42,945 bases of DNA from an uncultured Lentisphaeria bacterium. GTDB taxonomy: Bacteria; Verrucomicrobiota; Lentisphaeria; Victivallales; Victivallaceae. The notes under the pieces were generated by a model. The model was not told the origin of the DNA. It saw nothing but the letters and a program-made list of their open reading frames with translations, and did not search any database. The position numbers and the translations under genes were made by a program. Below are positions 34,374-42,945 of this stretch, piece after piece (position 1 is the first letter of the stretch; each line of letters opens with the position of its first letter). The DNA is taken from NCBI GenBank assembly GCA_903863035.1, contig CAIPAT010000366.1:1-42945 (forward strand), written 5' to 3'.

Positions 34374-34396
34374 GTCCTGAAGGATGACAATAAAAA

Positions 34397-34428
34397 GCGG
34401 GGAAGAATCCTGAAAGATTCTTCCCCGC
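34397..34428. terminator. Bidirectional intrinsic terminator between the operon and glnN
   Basis: A perfect 13-bp stem, GCGGGGAAGAATC and its complement, with loop CTGAAA. It is followed by a T-rich tract on the plus strand and preceded by A5 that gives U5 on the minus strand. It separates two convergent transcription units. Confidence 0.85.
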
Positions 34429-34456
34429 ATTTGTTTTGTTGATAAATCCGGAACGA

Positions 34457-36601
34457 TTAGTAGATGAAAAGCATTTCGCTGTATTTCGGCAGCGGCCAGA
34501 TAGAATCATCCACGACCAGCTCCAGCGCGTCAACGGCTTTTCTCAGCGGAAACAGCGCCTCGGCAATTTTAGCCGGTTTGTCGGCAATCACTTCTTTTTT
34601 CAAAGCAGCGAAAGCGACATCTATTTTGCTGATGATTGCGCCGATTTCTTCGATGGAAGCTTTTAGCTCTTTGACGCCGGACTTGATGCCGATCGAAGAT
34701 AGTTTGGCAACAGTATCCGCCAGTTTGTTCATCTGGGATGCCGCAGTCGGCAGATATATGGTGCTGACCATATTCAGTGCCAGTTCACCTTCGATTTTCA
34801 GCTTTTTATGATATTCCTCTTTGAATACTTCATAACGGCTGTGAATTTCAGCGGTGGACAGCACTTTGTATTTTTCGAATAGCGCAACATTCTCTTTAGC
34901 TACCAGACGATCCAGCGCTTCCGGTGTTTTGCGGAAATTGTATAGACCGCGCCTTGTGGCTTCTTTCAGCCAGTCATTGCTGTAGTTGTCGCCGTTGAAA
35001 ATAATCCGTTTATGCTTTTTGATGATGTTCTGGAGCAGACCTTGCAGAGTCTTGTTGAAATCTTTCTTGCCGGCCTTTTCCAGTACGGTTGCGATTTCGT
35101 CAAAGGACTCGGCAACAATGGTGTTCAGCGTAATGTTCGGCCCCGCACAGGACTGGCTTGAACCTACTGCCCTGAATTCAAACTTGTTGCCGGTGAAGGC
35201 GAACGGGCTGGTACGGTTACGGTCAGTGGCATCCATCGGGAGCGGCGGCAGAGTATCCACGCCGATTTGCATAACTTTGGCAGCCTGCGAAGATTTCGCG
35301 CCGCCCTTTTCGATCTGTTCGATTACATCCGTCAACTGATCTCCGAGGAAAATTGAAATGATCGCCGGCGGCGCTTCGTTAGCACCAAGACGATGATCAT
35401 TGCCGGCGTGAGCGGTGGAAACGCGCAGCAGGTCGGCATGGCGGTCTACAGCTTGAATAATCGCGCACAGCGTGGTCAGGAAAATCGCATTTTGATGCGG
35501 ATCTTTTCCGGGTTCAAGCAGATTCTTGCCGGATTGGCTGATAGACCAGTTATTGTGCTTGCCGGAACCGTTAATGCCGGCAAAAGGTTTTTCATGCAGC
35601 AGACAGACAAGACCATGATTGTCGGCAATCTGACGCAGGACTTCCATGACGATCATATTGTGGTCAACTGCCAGATTAAGTTCTTCGAACATCGGCGCCA
35701 GCTCAAACTGTGCCGGAGCCACTTCATTATGTCTGGTCTTGGCCGGAATACCCAGCTTCCACAGTTCCTGATCAACTTCGGTCATAAACGCGAGAATACG
35801 CGGTTTGATCGCACCGAAATAGTGGTCTTCAAGCTGTTGATGCTTGGCGGGAACCGCGCCAAACAGTGTTCTGCCGGCCTGAATCAAGTCGGGACGACAA
35901 ATATACAGACGCTTGTCGATCAGGAAATATTCCTGTTCGGCGCCAAGCGTCGTAACAATCTTTTCATCACTGTCTTCGCCGAAACATTTCAGCAGACGTT
36001 TTGTTTGTTCTCCGAGCATTTGAATTGAACGCAGCAGTGGAGTCTTTTTATCCAGTGCTTCGCCGGTATAGGAGCAGAACGCGGTCGGGATGCACAGCGT
36101 CGCGCCGTTTCTGCCTTTTTTGATGAATGCCGGGCTGGTCGGATCCCAGGCGGTATAGCCGCGGGCTTCAAAAGTGGCGCGCAGACCTCCGGACGGGAAG
36201 CTGGAAGCATCCGGTTCCCCCTGGATCAGGTTCTTGCCGGAGAAATTCATGATTACCGCGCCGTCACGGTCAGCTTCGACAAACGCATCATGCTTTTCAG
36301 CGGTGGAGCCGGTCAGCGGTTGAAACCAGTGCGTGTAGTGGCTGGCGCCTTTGATGATTGCCCATTGCTTCATCGCGTTTGCGACATCGTCCGCAATTGA
36401 TGCGTCGATGGCCACGCCTTTTCTGATTGTTGACAACAGCTTCTTATAAGTGTCTTTCGGCAGATAATCCTTCATCACCCGGACACTGAACACATCCTGT
36501 CCGTAAATTTCAGTGATCGCCAATTCTTTGACCTCATCACATTCGCAACAGGATTCGGCAGCAATTGCCGCTATTGCCTGCTTCCGTATTGAACTACTCA
36601 T
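34457..36601 (-). CDS. glnN: Glutamine synthetase type III
   Basis: A 714-residue GSIII that makes glutamine from glutamate, ammonia and ATP in the cytoplasm. It shows the type III hallmarks: the N-terminal domain with THWFQPLTG, then [38 protein letters not shown], the long central [16 protein letters not shown] and the C-terminal helical extension (length near the family's usual 700-730). A very strong ribosome site (GGAGGGATT) precedes the ATG. It stands alone on the minus strand with its own 468-bp upstream region containing three copies of a TACAAAATTGTA palindrome, likely the nitrogen-responsive control site. Confidence 0.95.
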   Translation of the reverse strand: MSSSIRKQAIAAIAAESCCECDEVKELAITEIYGQDVFSVRVMKDYLPKDTYKKLLSTIRKGVAIDASIADDVANAMKQWAIIKGASHYTHWFQPLTGSTAEKHDAFVEADRDGAVIMNFSGKNLIQGEPDASSFPSGGLRATFEARGYTAWDPTSPAFIKKGRNGATLCIPTAFCSYTGEALDKKTPLLRSIQMLGEQTKRLLKCFGEDSDEKIVTTLGAEQEYFLIDKRLYICRPDLIQAGRTLFGAVPAKHQQLEDHYFGAIKPRILAFMTEVDQELWKLGIPAKTRHNEVAPAQFELAPMFEELNLAVDHNMIVMEVLRQIADNHGLVCLLHEKPFAGINGSGKHNNWSISQSGKNLLEPGKDPHQNAIFLTTLCAIIQAVDRHADLLRVSTAHAGNDHRLGANEAPPAIISIFLGDQLTDVIEQIEKGGAKSSQAAKVMQIGVDTLPPLPMDATDRNRTSPFAFTGNKFEFRAVGSSQSCAGPNITLNTIVAESFDEIATVLEKAGKKDFNKTLQGLLQNIIKKHKRIIFNGDNYSNDWLKEATRRGLYNFRKTPEALDRLVAKENVALFEKYKVLSTAEIHSRYEVFKEEYHKKLKIEGELALNMVSTIYLPTAASQMNKLADTVAKLSSIGIKSGVKELKASIEEIGAIISKIDVAFAALKKEVIADKPAKIAEALFPLRKAVDALELVVDDSIWPLPKYSEMLFIY

Positions 36602-37069
36602 TTTTAATCCCTCCGGATTGTTTATGTTTTAAAATTTTAAACAAAATTATTCTATTTGTTCTAGCAAAACTTATGCCAATAAAATATCAAAATCAACTAA
36701 ATACCTAAAAAGCAATAACTTATATATGCAAAATGTCAGCAAAAAGGTTTTTTATCAAGCTTAACTAAATACAAAATTGTAAAAAAAATAATTACAAAAT
36801 TGTAAAAACAAGCCACAACAATTACAAAATTGTAGCAATATGTTTTCTGCTGTCCGTTGAGCAAAAATATTATCTCCGCGCCAGGTTGTTTAAACTTAAT
36901 TTGTCACTGTATGTGTAAAAGTCAATCTTGTTTTTACTTTTCATGAAAACGGCAGCAATGATTCGGAATGCGTTCAACAGGTTTGGCCGGATTCTGTTTT
37001 TTGCTGATGCGGCTTGTCCGCCCGCTAGCAGTCTGTCGGACTGAGGGCCCGCTACTGAAATAATGCGAT
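36602..37069. other. 468-bp intergenic region upstream of glnN
   Basis: No gene is seen. The half nearer glnN is very AT-rich and contains the three TACAAAATTGTA palindromes. The half nearer 37069 holds a small hairpin, CAGTC-TGTCG-GACTG (37029-37043), flanked by two direct copies of GCCCGCTA (37020 and 37047). This hairpin could end transcription of the minus-strand genes upstream or be a mobile-element scar. Confidence 0.5.
36770..36834 (-). promoter_or_regulatory. Three palindromic operator-like sites upstream of glnN
   Basis: TACAAAATTGTA occurs at 36770-36781, 36793-36804 and 36823-36834. Each is a TACAA-N2-TTGTA inverted repeat, and two extend to TTACAA-N2-TTGTAA. The spacing is 23 and 30 bp. 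The sites lie 170-235 bp upstream of the glnN start. The motif resembles neither the GlnR/TnrA (TGTNA-N7-TNACA) nor the NtcA (GTA-N8-TAC) site exactly. Confidence 0.55.
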
Positions 37070-37513
37070 CTACGGACGCAGCAGGCGGAAGCCGGTGACT
37101 GCGTCAAGACAGCGCCTGGCGGAACAGCCGGTAAGTTCAGTTATGATGATTTCCAGAACGTGCCATACTTTTACACCTGCCCTGACGCAGCCGGTGACCG
37201 TATGTTCATTGCGGCCGCATGCCAGATGCATGTGCAGAACCGGATTGCCGTCTTCATCGGGAAAGATAGTGCCGCAGCCGGTAACTTCATAAACATCGTC
37301 CAGCACGTATTCCATCGGTACAATTTTGGCAGCACGCCCGTTATCGGGGCCGACGATGATGCGACTGCCTTTGTCAACGCCGCCGACTGCGGTTACAGCA
37401 GCCGTGACAATGGATTTCTCACGGGCGAACTTTTCGATGGATTCATGCAGGATATCTCCATCTTCAAGCCTGATTACAAACACTCTGCCTTGTCCGGCTT
37501 GTGAATATTGCAT
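37070..37513 (-). CDS. DUF296/PPC-domain protein (PD1-like)
   Basis: A 147-residue stand-alone PPC (DUF296) domain. It shows FVIRLEDGDILHESIEKFA at the start, VTAVGGVDKG, and the conserved metal-type histidine cluster HMHLACGRNEHTVTG, then VRAGVKVWHVLEIIITEL. Bacterial members are trimers of unknown function. Plant relatives fused to AT-hooks bind DNA. The ATG at 37513 (ribosome site AGGAAA) is preferred to a TTG six bases upstream. It lies 24 bp downstream of the GH78-like gene and is likely co-transcribed with it. Confidence 0.85.
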   Translation of the reverse strand: MQYSQAGQGRVFVIRLEDGDILHESIEKFAREKSIVTAAVTAVGGVDKGSRIIVGPDNGRAAKIVPMEYVLDDVYEVTGCGTIFPDEDGNPVLHMHLACGRNEHTVTGCVRAGVKVWHVLEIIITELTGCSARRCLDAVTGFRLLRP

Positions 37514-37537
37514 GGTCAATTTCCTGCTGCAGTTAAA

Positions 37538-40327
37538 TTATTTGCCGGTAGCCGGGTCCAGCAGAACGACGTTCTCGCCGAGCCTGAAGGTAGATTTGGC
37601 AATCAGTTCCGGCGGAAGTTCAGGTACAACTTTCAACGGGAATTTAGCATCAATCGTTGCATCAAGCGAACCGTCTTCCAGAATTTCCCACTTAACCCGC
37701 AACTTGCCGTAAATGGTCGGAATTAAAGCATCCGCCCAGGTCAGCGAGGTTATCGCCGGGTTGAAATAAATCGTTGCGAAACCAGGTTCAGCAACGCGTA
37801 CTCCAGCGGCCTCCCGGATTAAAAACATATTCGGGGAGATGGTGCTGCCGCCGGCAAGTTCCAGTGGACAAATTACCGCTGAATCAGCCGACAGCTTCCA
37901 GGCTTTGGCATCGCGGTCGATTCTTCTGCCCCAGAAGTCTTTCAAATACTTCAAGCCCCACTCGCTCTGCCCGAGCGCAAACAGCGTCTCCAGGAAAAGG
38001 AAACTGAAGTATGGGTGCTCAGTTTGTTCAGGGACTTTGGAATATGGCTTGTCAAAGTTGAAAAATTCGAAGAACACTTCTTCAAAGGATTCAATTTCTC
38101 CAACCCCGGAATAGATAGCAAGAAAGTTAGTAAGCGCGTCTTTTTCATCGCTTTGCCGGCCTTCGCTGAAAAAGCTGGAAAAAAGGTTTTTATTCTGATT
38201 CCAGCAGTATTCTTTGAGCTTCAGCGCAATAGTTGACGCAATATCGATACAACGCAAGGCCGTTTCCGGGCGGCCGATGGAACGGTATATTTCACTGGCG
38301 GAAAGCAGGAACCGGCAATAGAGCGAATTCATATCCGCGGCAATGCCTTTCCGGTTCAAAGAACGGTAAGCCAGCGGGCATTGAAGATTAAATTTGACGC
38401 AAATATCGGTCAGCAGCCCGGTATGTTCGTCAAGCATCGTTTCGTAAAATTCGAACAACAGATCAAGATGCGGAATCATTTTGTTGAGAAATGCTTCGTT
38501 GCCGCTGGTCTTGTAATGGAAGTTCAGCCAGACCGGAAAGAAAAACATGTGATTGATCTGTGACTTTGTTTCAGAACCGAAAGACAACGTCGGAATGTCG
38601 CCGTTCTCGAATTGTGATCCGGCAAACTGGGTTAGTTTGATTTCAGAAAGCGAGTAATCGCCGAAAGTCAAAATCATATTCATGCTCTGGACATAGGCAT
38701 CAATTATATATGAGTTCTGACTGTTATAATGGTCGTCTGAGACGACATAATTCGCGCTTCTGTGCAGTACGGCCTGCCCGATATCCCAGATTTCATTCAA
38801 CTCGTCGTCAGAACAACGGAATGTGCTCTCGTTACGCTGGACACGATAGAAATCAAAGAATGCGATCCGGCTGATTTCGATCTCGCTTTCCGCCCGTCTG
38901 GCAGAAATCATGACATAACAGCAATCTCCGGGTTTGAATTTCAGAAATTCATTGATGCCCTGACGCAGATACAATGAATGGGTATTCTTGCACTTCTCGT
39001 TAATCATCGGAAATCCGGTGCTGCTCAAATAGGTGCCGACAGAAATATCAACTATATCGCCGGCGCTGCCGCTGAATTCAAAAATCGGGAAACCGTATTT
39101 CAGTTCCTCTGCTTTAAACAGAATGTACTGGCCGGCCGCAATCCTGAGTACAGGGTCTTTTTCATCGCAGGTCAATTCACTTGCACTGAGGAAAGACGAC
39201 GCGTTAAGCAGATTGCGTATCGAAGGATTGAAAGATTTCGATTCCAGCCGTTCAAATTTAAGGGATGGAGTGGCATCTCGCAAGGGCAGTTTCAGCGGTC
39301 CGGCGATATTCCAGCATGGCGGCGAGTCTTCGATCGTATCTTGCAGCAGGAGAATTTTATCCGGTTTGCACTGCGGGAATTGCAGCATGAACCCCATACT
39401 GAACTGGGTGACTTCCTGGATAAAGAGAAAGCTGTTCCAGCCTTGCCTGATCGGAACAACAATATCATTCTGAATGTTGTTCTCGATTTCGCTGTCGTTG
39501 CCGGGAATATCCGATTTAATCAGCCGGTTATTGCAGAAAAACTTAAAAGCGTTATCGGAAATAACCTTGATCTGCAACATATTCTCGGTTTCGCTGAACA
39601 AAAATGATTTAGCGGCATATACTCCGGAATAACCGGTAAAGATTTCTTCAAAGTTAACATGCGACCCGGCAATCTTGTTTTTAATTTTACCCTTATGAAG
39701 CGCGGTGAAGCATTCGCTTTCTTCGCAATTATTGGGTAGAAACGGAGATATCTTCAATCCGGCGCCAAGTACGCCGGGAGAGACCATGGAATCGGCATTC
39801 TGCCAGCTTTTCGCCTGTTGGTAGTCCGCTTCTTTCCAGCCGAAAGGATAAGTGTTGAGGTTGACTGTTTCACTCATCTCGAACCCGCGCTCAACCCTGG
39901 CGCGCCCGAAATCGAAACAGTTGCTTTCGAATACTTTCCAGGTTTTATCCGTCCACAGGATCGGTTGTTCGTTGATATGCAACTGGCACCATACCCCTTG
40001 CGGCTTCAAATCAGTCCCGGAGTGTATGGTATGGTGATAAACCAGCACCGAAACAACGTTCGGCCCCGGTTGCAGATAGTAGGAAATATTGTACTGGTCC
40101 ACGTAAGAAACATTGGGCTCGGTAGTCATCGGTCCGAAACCGACAAAACGGCCGTTAATAAACAATTGATATGAGCAGTGTGCAGTAATCCAGAGTTCGG
40201 ATTCCATGCCGCTGTAATCCAGATTGAATTCCCGGCGGGCAAACAGATAAGAATCAAGCCTGTTTTTCAGAGACTTCTTCCAAATCCATTCTCCGTGAAT
40301 CGTTTCCGGCAACTTTACCCTGTCCAT
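37538..40327 (-). CDS. GH78 (alpha-L-rhamnosidase)-like protein with degenerate active site
   Basis: A 929-residue cytoplasmic protein. The start at 40327 is set by GAGGGGGAAGG just before the ATG; the upstream in-frame ATG has no such site. The N-terminal beta-sandwich (GEWIWKK, FARREFNLD, YQLFINGRFVGFGPM) is typical of GH78 domain N, followed by further beta domains and an (alpha/alpha)6 barrel from about residue 500. The usual catalytic segment D-x-P-x-R-x-E...G-D appears here as SDDHYNSQNSYIIDA (about 530-545): the Arg and Glu are gone. The C-terminal barrel motif SLNH-like is also absent, although the final beta domain (GKLRVKWEILEDGSLDA) is normal. It may bind without cleaving, or act by a changed mechanism. 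Confidence 0.75.
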   Translation of the reverse strand: MDRVKLPETIHGEWIWKKSLKNRLDSYLFARREFNLDYSGMESELWITAHCSYQLFINGRFVGFGPMTTEPNVSYVDQYNISYYLQPGPNVVSVLVYHHTIHSGTDLKPQGVWCQLHINEQPILWTDKTWKVFESNCFDFGRARVERGFEMSETVNLNTYPFGWKEADYQQAKSWQNADSMVSPGVLGAGLKISPFLPNNCEESECFTALHKGKIKNKIAGSHVNFEEIFTGYSGVYAAKSFLFSETENMLQIKVISDNAFKFFCNNRLIKSDIPGNDSEIENNIQNDIVVPIRQGWNSFLFIQEVTQFSMGFMLQFPQCKPDKILLLQDTIEDSPPCWNIAGPLKLPLRDATPSLKFERLESKSFNPSIRNLLNASSFLSASELTCDEKDPVLRIAAGQYILFKAEELKYGFPIFEFSGSAGDIVDISVGTYLSSTGFPMINEKCKNTHSLYLRQGINEFLKFKPGDCCYVMISARRAESEIEISRIAFFDFYRVQRNESTFRCSDDELNEIWDIGQAVLHRSANYVVSDDHYNSQNSYIIDAYVQSMNMILTFGDYSLSEIKLTQFAGSQFENGDIPTLSFGSETKSQINHMFFFPVWLNFHYKTSGNEAFLNKMIPHLDLLFEFYETMLDEHTGLLTDICVKFNLQCPLAYRSLNRKGIAADMNSLYCRFLLSASEIYRSIGRPETALRCIDIASTIALKLKEYCWNQNKNLFSSFFSEGRQSDEKDALTNFLAIYSGVGEIESFEEVFFEFFNFDKPYSKVPEQTEHPYFSFLFLETLFALGQSEWGLKYLKDFWGRRIDRDAKAWKLSADSAVICPLELAGGSTISPNMFLIREAAGVRVAEPGFATIYFNPAITSLTWADALIPTIYGKLRVKWEILEDGSLDATIDAKFPLKVVPELPPELIAKSTFRLGENVVLLDPATGK

Positions 40328-40458
40328 ACCTTCCCCCTCATAATCAATCACACCGGACAAAACCTGACGAACATTATAAACACAAAAGAACCAAATTCTC
40401 ACAATTCTAATATGCAGTTCAGAAATTATTTTGTCAACTGGTTAAATCATTTAAACTG

Positions 40459-40839
40459 TCAACAATTTTCCAGAATAACTGTCGCGCAGGCATATTCCTG
40501 CTCGTGGCTGATTGAAATATGGATACTGGTCACTCTCATCGCCGAGGCGGTTTCGAGTGCCAGCCCGCTGAGTATGGCCTCCGGTCTTCCGAATTCCAGA
40601 TTGCGGGTGGAAACGTCTTTCCAGCCGCATTTTTCGCCGATCCCGCAGCCCAGTGCTTTTGACATGGCTTCTTTCAACGCCCATCTGCCGGCATAATATT
40701 GAGAAGGGTCGCGCCGCCGCGCCGCCTCCTTGCGTTCGTCGTCCGAAAACACCTTTTCGAGGAACGGTTCGCCGTAGCGTTCGATCATTTCCCGTATCCG
40801 CGATACCTGCACTATGTCTGTTCCTAGTCCGGAAATCAT
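40459..40839 (-). CDS. acpS: Holo-[acyl-carrier-protein] synthase
   Basis: A 126-residue phosphopantetheinyl transferase of the AcpS type, of usual length. It moves 4'-phosphopantetheine from CoA to a serine of acyl carrier protein. Magnesium ligands are Asp8 (GLGTDIV) and Glu57 (RWALKEAMSKAL), and the C-terminal SIHISISHE is conserved. It is divergent from a ketosynthase gene across 84 bp, which fits a fatty-acid or polyketide lipid role. Confidence 0.95.
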   Translation of the reverse strand: MISGLGTDIVQVSRIREMIERYGEPFLEKVFSDDERKEAARRRDPSQYYAGRWALKEAMSKALGCGIGEKCGWKDVSTRNLEFGRPEAILSGLALETASAMRVTSIHISISHEQEYACATVILENC

Positions 40840-40923
40840 TTTTTTACTTGTAATTTGTTCGAATTCTTATAGATTTAAGCTTATGAAATAACAACAACAA
40901 TTAATAAACAGGAATTTTTGATA

Positions 40924-42162
40924 ATGTCAATATCGAGAGCAAGAATAGTTATCACCGGAATCGGACTGACCGCGCCGAACGGCAACACGCTGGAAGAATT
41001 CAGACACGGCCTGCTGAACCGCCGGTCCGGCATCGGCACGATGACCCACCGCTATATCGGAGATGTGTTCGCCGGATTGTGTAATTTTAATCCCAGGACT
41101 TATCAGGACAAGAAAGATATCAGGAACGGCACCCGTGCCGGTTCGATCTCCATCTTCTGCGCCAATGAGGCGGTCCGTGATGCCGGAATCGAGATTACTG
41201 ACCGCAACCGCTCCAGAATCGGAGTCTTTATCGGCACCACCGAACATGGCAATGTGGAAACGGAGAATGAGGTTTACAATCTCAGCCAGTTTGATTATGA
41301 CATCAACCTGTGGAGCCATCATCATAATCCCCGTTCCGTGGCGAACAATCCTGCCGGGGAAGTTACGATTAACATGAAAATAACCGGCCCGCACATCTGT
41401 GTCGGCGCCGCTTGTGCCGCAGGCAACTGCGGAATTATCCAGGGTGCGCAGCAGCTCATGCTCGGCGAAGTGGATATGGCTATCGCCGGCGGCGTTTCCG
41501 AAAGTCCGCACACTTTCGGCATTTTCGCCAGTTTCAGAAGTCAGGGCGCCCTGGCCAGACATGCCGACCCGGCCTTGGCCAGCCGTCCTTACGACATGGA
41601 CCGTAACGGAATTGTCATTTCCGAAGGCGGCTGCCTGTATACTCTGGAACGTCTGGAAGACGCGGTGAAACGCGGGGCGAAAATCTATGGCGAAATCGCC
41701 GGATATTGTATGAATTCCGATGCCGCCGACGCAGTTCTGCCGCTGGATATACGCCAGGCTGAATGTCTCGAAGGAGGCCTTGCTTCCGCCAAAATCACCG
41801 CAGCCGATATCAACATCTTGAACACTCACGCCACCGGAACCAAGGTCGGCGACGTTCAGGAATGCAACGCCGTCAGAAAAGTATTCGGGGCGTCATCCAA
41901 ACTTTTCATCAATAACACCAAAGGTTTTATCGGGCATGCCATGGGCGCTGCCGGAGCGCTGGAACTTGCCGGAAATATTCCGGCATTCAAGGACGGCATC
42001 GTTCATCCCTGTATGAATATTGACAAACTCGACCCGGAATGCGCGATGAATCATATCGTCGTCAGCAACCCGGAAAACGCCGGACAGGTTAATTATATCG
42101 CCAACAACTCTTTCGGCATGCTGGGCAATAACTCGGTTTTAATCGTCAAGCGGTTTGAATAA
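40924..42162 (+). CDS. Beta-ketoacyl-ACP synthase, FabF (KAS II)-like
   Basis: A 412-residue thiolase-fold condensing enzyme with the complete Cys-His-His triad: Cys164 (GAACAAG), His302 (NTHATGT) and His338 (FIGHAMGAAG), followed by NNSFGMLGNNSV at the C-terminus. It extends acyl-ACP with malonyl-ACP. The ATG at 40924 is chosen over a TTG six bases upstream (ribosome site CAGGAA). It is similar to FabF, but it is not in a fab cluster. With only acpS opposite, it could serve a secondary lipid or aryl-polyene-like pathway, or simply be a scattered housekeeping gene. Confidence 0.9.
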   Translation: MSISRARIVITGIGLTAPNGNTLEEFRHGLLNRRSGIGTMTHRYIGDVFAGLCNFNPRTYQDKKDIRNGTRAGSISIFCANEAVRDAGIEITDRNRSRIGVFIGTTEHGNVETENEVYNLSQFDYDINLWSHHHNPRSVANNPAGEVTINMKITGPHICVGAACAAGNCGIIQGAQQLMLGEVDMAIAGGVSESPHTFGIFASFRSQGALARHADPALASRPYDMDRNGIVISEGGCLYTLERLEDAVKRGAKIYGEIAGYCMNSDAADAVLPLDIRQAECLEGGLASAKITAADINILNTHATGTKVGDVQECNAVRKVFGASSKLFINNTKGFIGHAMGAAGALELAGNIPAFKDGIVHPCMNIDKLDPECAMNHIVVSNPENAGQVNYIANNSFGMLGNNSVLIVKRFE

Positions 42163-42289
42163 GCGGAACAACCGTCCAAGGATTGGTTAATGGCAGTAAC
42201 AGTGCAGTGGAATTTTAAAGATATAATATATAGATTTGCTTGTTAAGTAACGGGAACTATATTATTTTTACTATACTAAGGAATATATA

Positions 42290-42853
42290 ATGTCACGAAC
42301 CTTAAGAAAGAATAAACTCGTTGCTCCATTCGTAAAATGGGTTGGAGGTAAAAGACAACTCTTAAGTGAAATAGAGAAGCATCTTCCTAATGCTTTTTCA
42401 AAATATTATGAACCATTTATCGGAGGCGGGGCCGTACTATTTCACATTCAACCTAAAAGTGCGGTAATTAATGATAGTAATGAAGAACTGGTTAACCTAT
42501 ACAATACAATAAAAAAATCACCAGAGAAGCTGATTAAAAACCTGAAAGAACACGAAAATAAAGAAGAGTATTTTTACAAAATTAGAGAATTAGATAGGGG
42601 AAAAGAAATATATCTTAAATTGGATGAAATACAAAGAGCTTCTAGAATAGTTTTCTTGAATAAGACGTGCTACAATGGATTATTTCGCGTGAATAGCTCT
42701 GGTGAATTTAATTCTCCTTTTGGCCGATACAAAAATCCTGATATTGTAAATGAAATTACGATAAGAGCTGTTGCAAACTATTTGTCAAAAAATGATATTA
42801 AAATTTGGGTCTTCACTAGAATTTGTGGGTTAATGGCCGGAAATAGCGTTTAA
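42290..42853 (+). pseudogene. DNA adenine methyltransferase (Dam/M.DpnIIA type), truncated
   Basis: About 172 residues of a D12-class N6-adenine methyltransferase, then an abrupt change of sequence. SAM-binding motif YEPFIGGGAVLFH and the N-terminal PFVKWVGGKRQLL are intact, as are the helical specificity region and NKTCYNGLFRVNSSGEFN. Homology stops after NDIKI at about 42805. The remaining codons (WVFTRIC...) are unrelated and reach a stop at 42853. The catalytic DPPY motif, expected soon after this point, is absent, so the product should be inactive. The gene is much richer in A+T than its neighbours, consistent with horizontal acquisition. Confidence 0.8.
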
Positions 42854-42945
42854 TAGAGATACCGCAGAACCTTCATTCTGTCAAGTGTTCAATCCGGCAT
42901 AACCGGTCGCAGGCTCCCTATTATTCCATTTGATCACTTGACAGA
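42807..42945. mobile_element. Probable insertion-sequence end interrupting the methylase gene (partial)
   Basis: Starting with GGGTCTTCACTAGAATTTG at 42807, the sequence no longer fits the methylase. A GG(G/C)TCTTC start resembles terminal repeats of ISL3-type elements, but this is from memory of the family pattern. The transposase gene and the other end lie outside the window, so the type and target duplication cannot be confirmed. Confidence 0.4.
42877..42945. repeat. Inverted repeat (15 of 16 bp) at the window end
   Basis: TCTGTCAAGTGTTCAA at 42877-42892 pairs with the sequence at 42930-42945, whose reverse complement reads TCTGTCAAGTGATCAA. Eleven bases at the outer ends match perfectly. 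The 37-bp interior is unstructured. It might be a transposase-binding site, a nested element end or a terminator, and may continue beyond the window. Confidence 0.5.

Noticed and set aside
34301..34374. Possible integron attC site
   Set aside because: An AAC...GTT pair encloses a hairpin, but the flanking bases do not fit the R'' (RYYYAAC) and R' (GTTRRRY) consensus, and there is no integrase or cassette array.
35393..36028. 211-codon plus-strand frame inside glnN
   Set aside because: It lies wholly within the conserved GSIII catalytic domain on the other strand and has no ribosome site or motif.
40927..41829. 300-codon open frame antisense to the ketosynthase gene
   Set aside because: The plus-strand ketosynthase has a complete catalytic triad and normal length. 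The antisense frame shows no domain and is a by-product of codon bias.

Overview
The window looks like chromosomal DNA of a Gram-negative, glycan-degrading bacterium, most likely of the PVC superphylum (Lentisphaerota/Kiritimatiellota-like). That placement is inference. It rests on many signal peptides and outer-membrane-type lipoproteins, a type III glutamine synthetase, divergent GH36/GH78/clan GH-A-like enzymes, MtaA/CmuA-like UroD-family proteins and an AraC regulator. No rRNA, tRNA or CRISPR array was seen.

Layout. (1) 1-4405: the tail of an unidentified gene, a 5'-truncated PAS/GAF hybrid histidine kinase, a single-domain response regulator and a small TPR-like protein. (2) 4643-18569: a 14 kb same-strand cluster in which nearly every product has a signal peptide or lipobox. 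It encodes three secreted proteins built wholly or partly of about 33-residue Asn/Ser-rich repeats with the core INSGI, a fourth protein with one such repeat fused to a DUF2807-type domain, two paralogous CsgG-like lipoproteins with TPR-like tails, two LPP20/FlgT-like periplasmic proteins, three small lipoproteins and several unknown exported proteins. I read this as a curli-like (CsgG-type) export and assembly system for a new class of repeat fibre or solenoid protein. It is the most novel part of the window. (3) 18577-34282: an AraC-family regulator divergent from a large secreted glycosidase and an M14 peptidase gene, followed by a nine-gene catabolic operon (nitrilase, acetamidase/formamidase, two UroD-family putative methyltransferases, FucU/RbsD mutarotase, GHL6-like protein, SDR, GH36-like enzyme, SGNH hydrolase). 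Two near-identical promoter/operator blocks (19388 and 24133), each with TTTTGMCA half-sites exactly 21 bp apart, tie the glycosidase and the operon to one regulator. (4) 34308-40327: terminators, glnN on the minus strand behind three copies of a TACAAAATTGTA operator-like palindrome, a DUF296/PPC protein and a GH78-like protein with a degenerate active site. (5) 40459-42945: divergent acpS and a FabF-like ketosynthase, then an AT-rich dam-type methylase gene cut before its DPPY motif by what looks like the end of an insertion sequence.

Working model: CsgG-like pores export the INSGI-repeat proteins to the surface with help from the periplasmic and lipoprotein accessories. The AraC regulon takes in and breaks down a decorated glycan whose amide, ester and methyl substituents are removed by the amidases, SGNH hydrolase and methyltransferase-like proteins.
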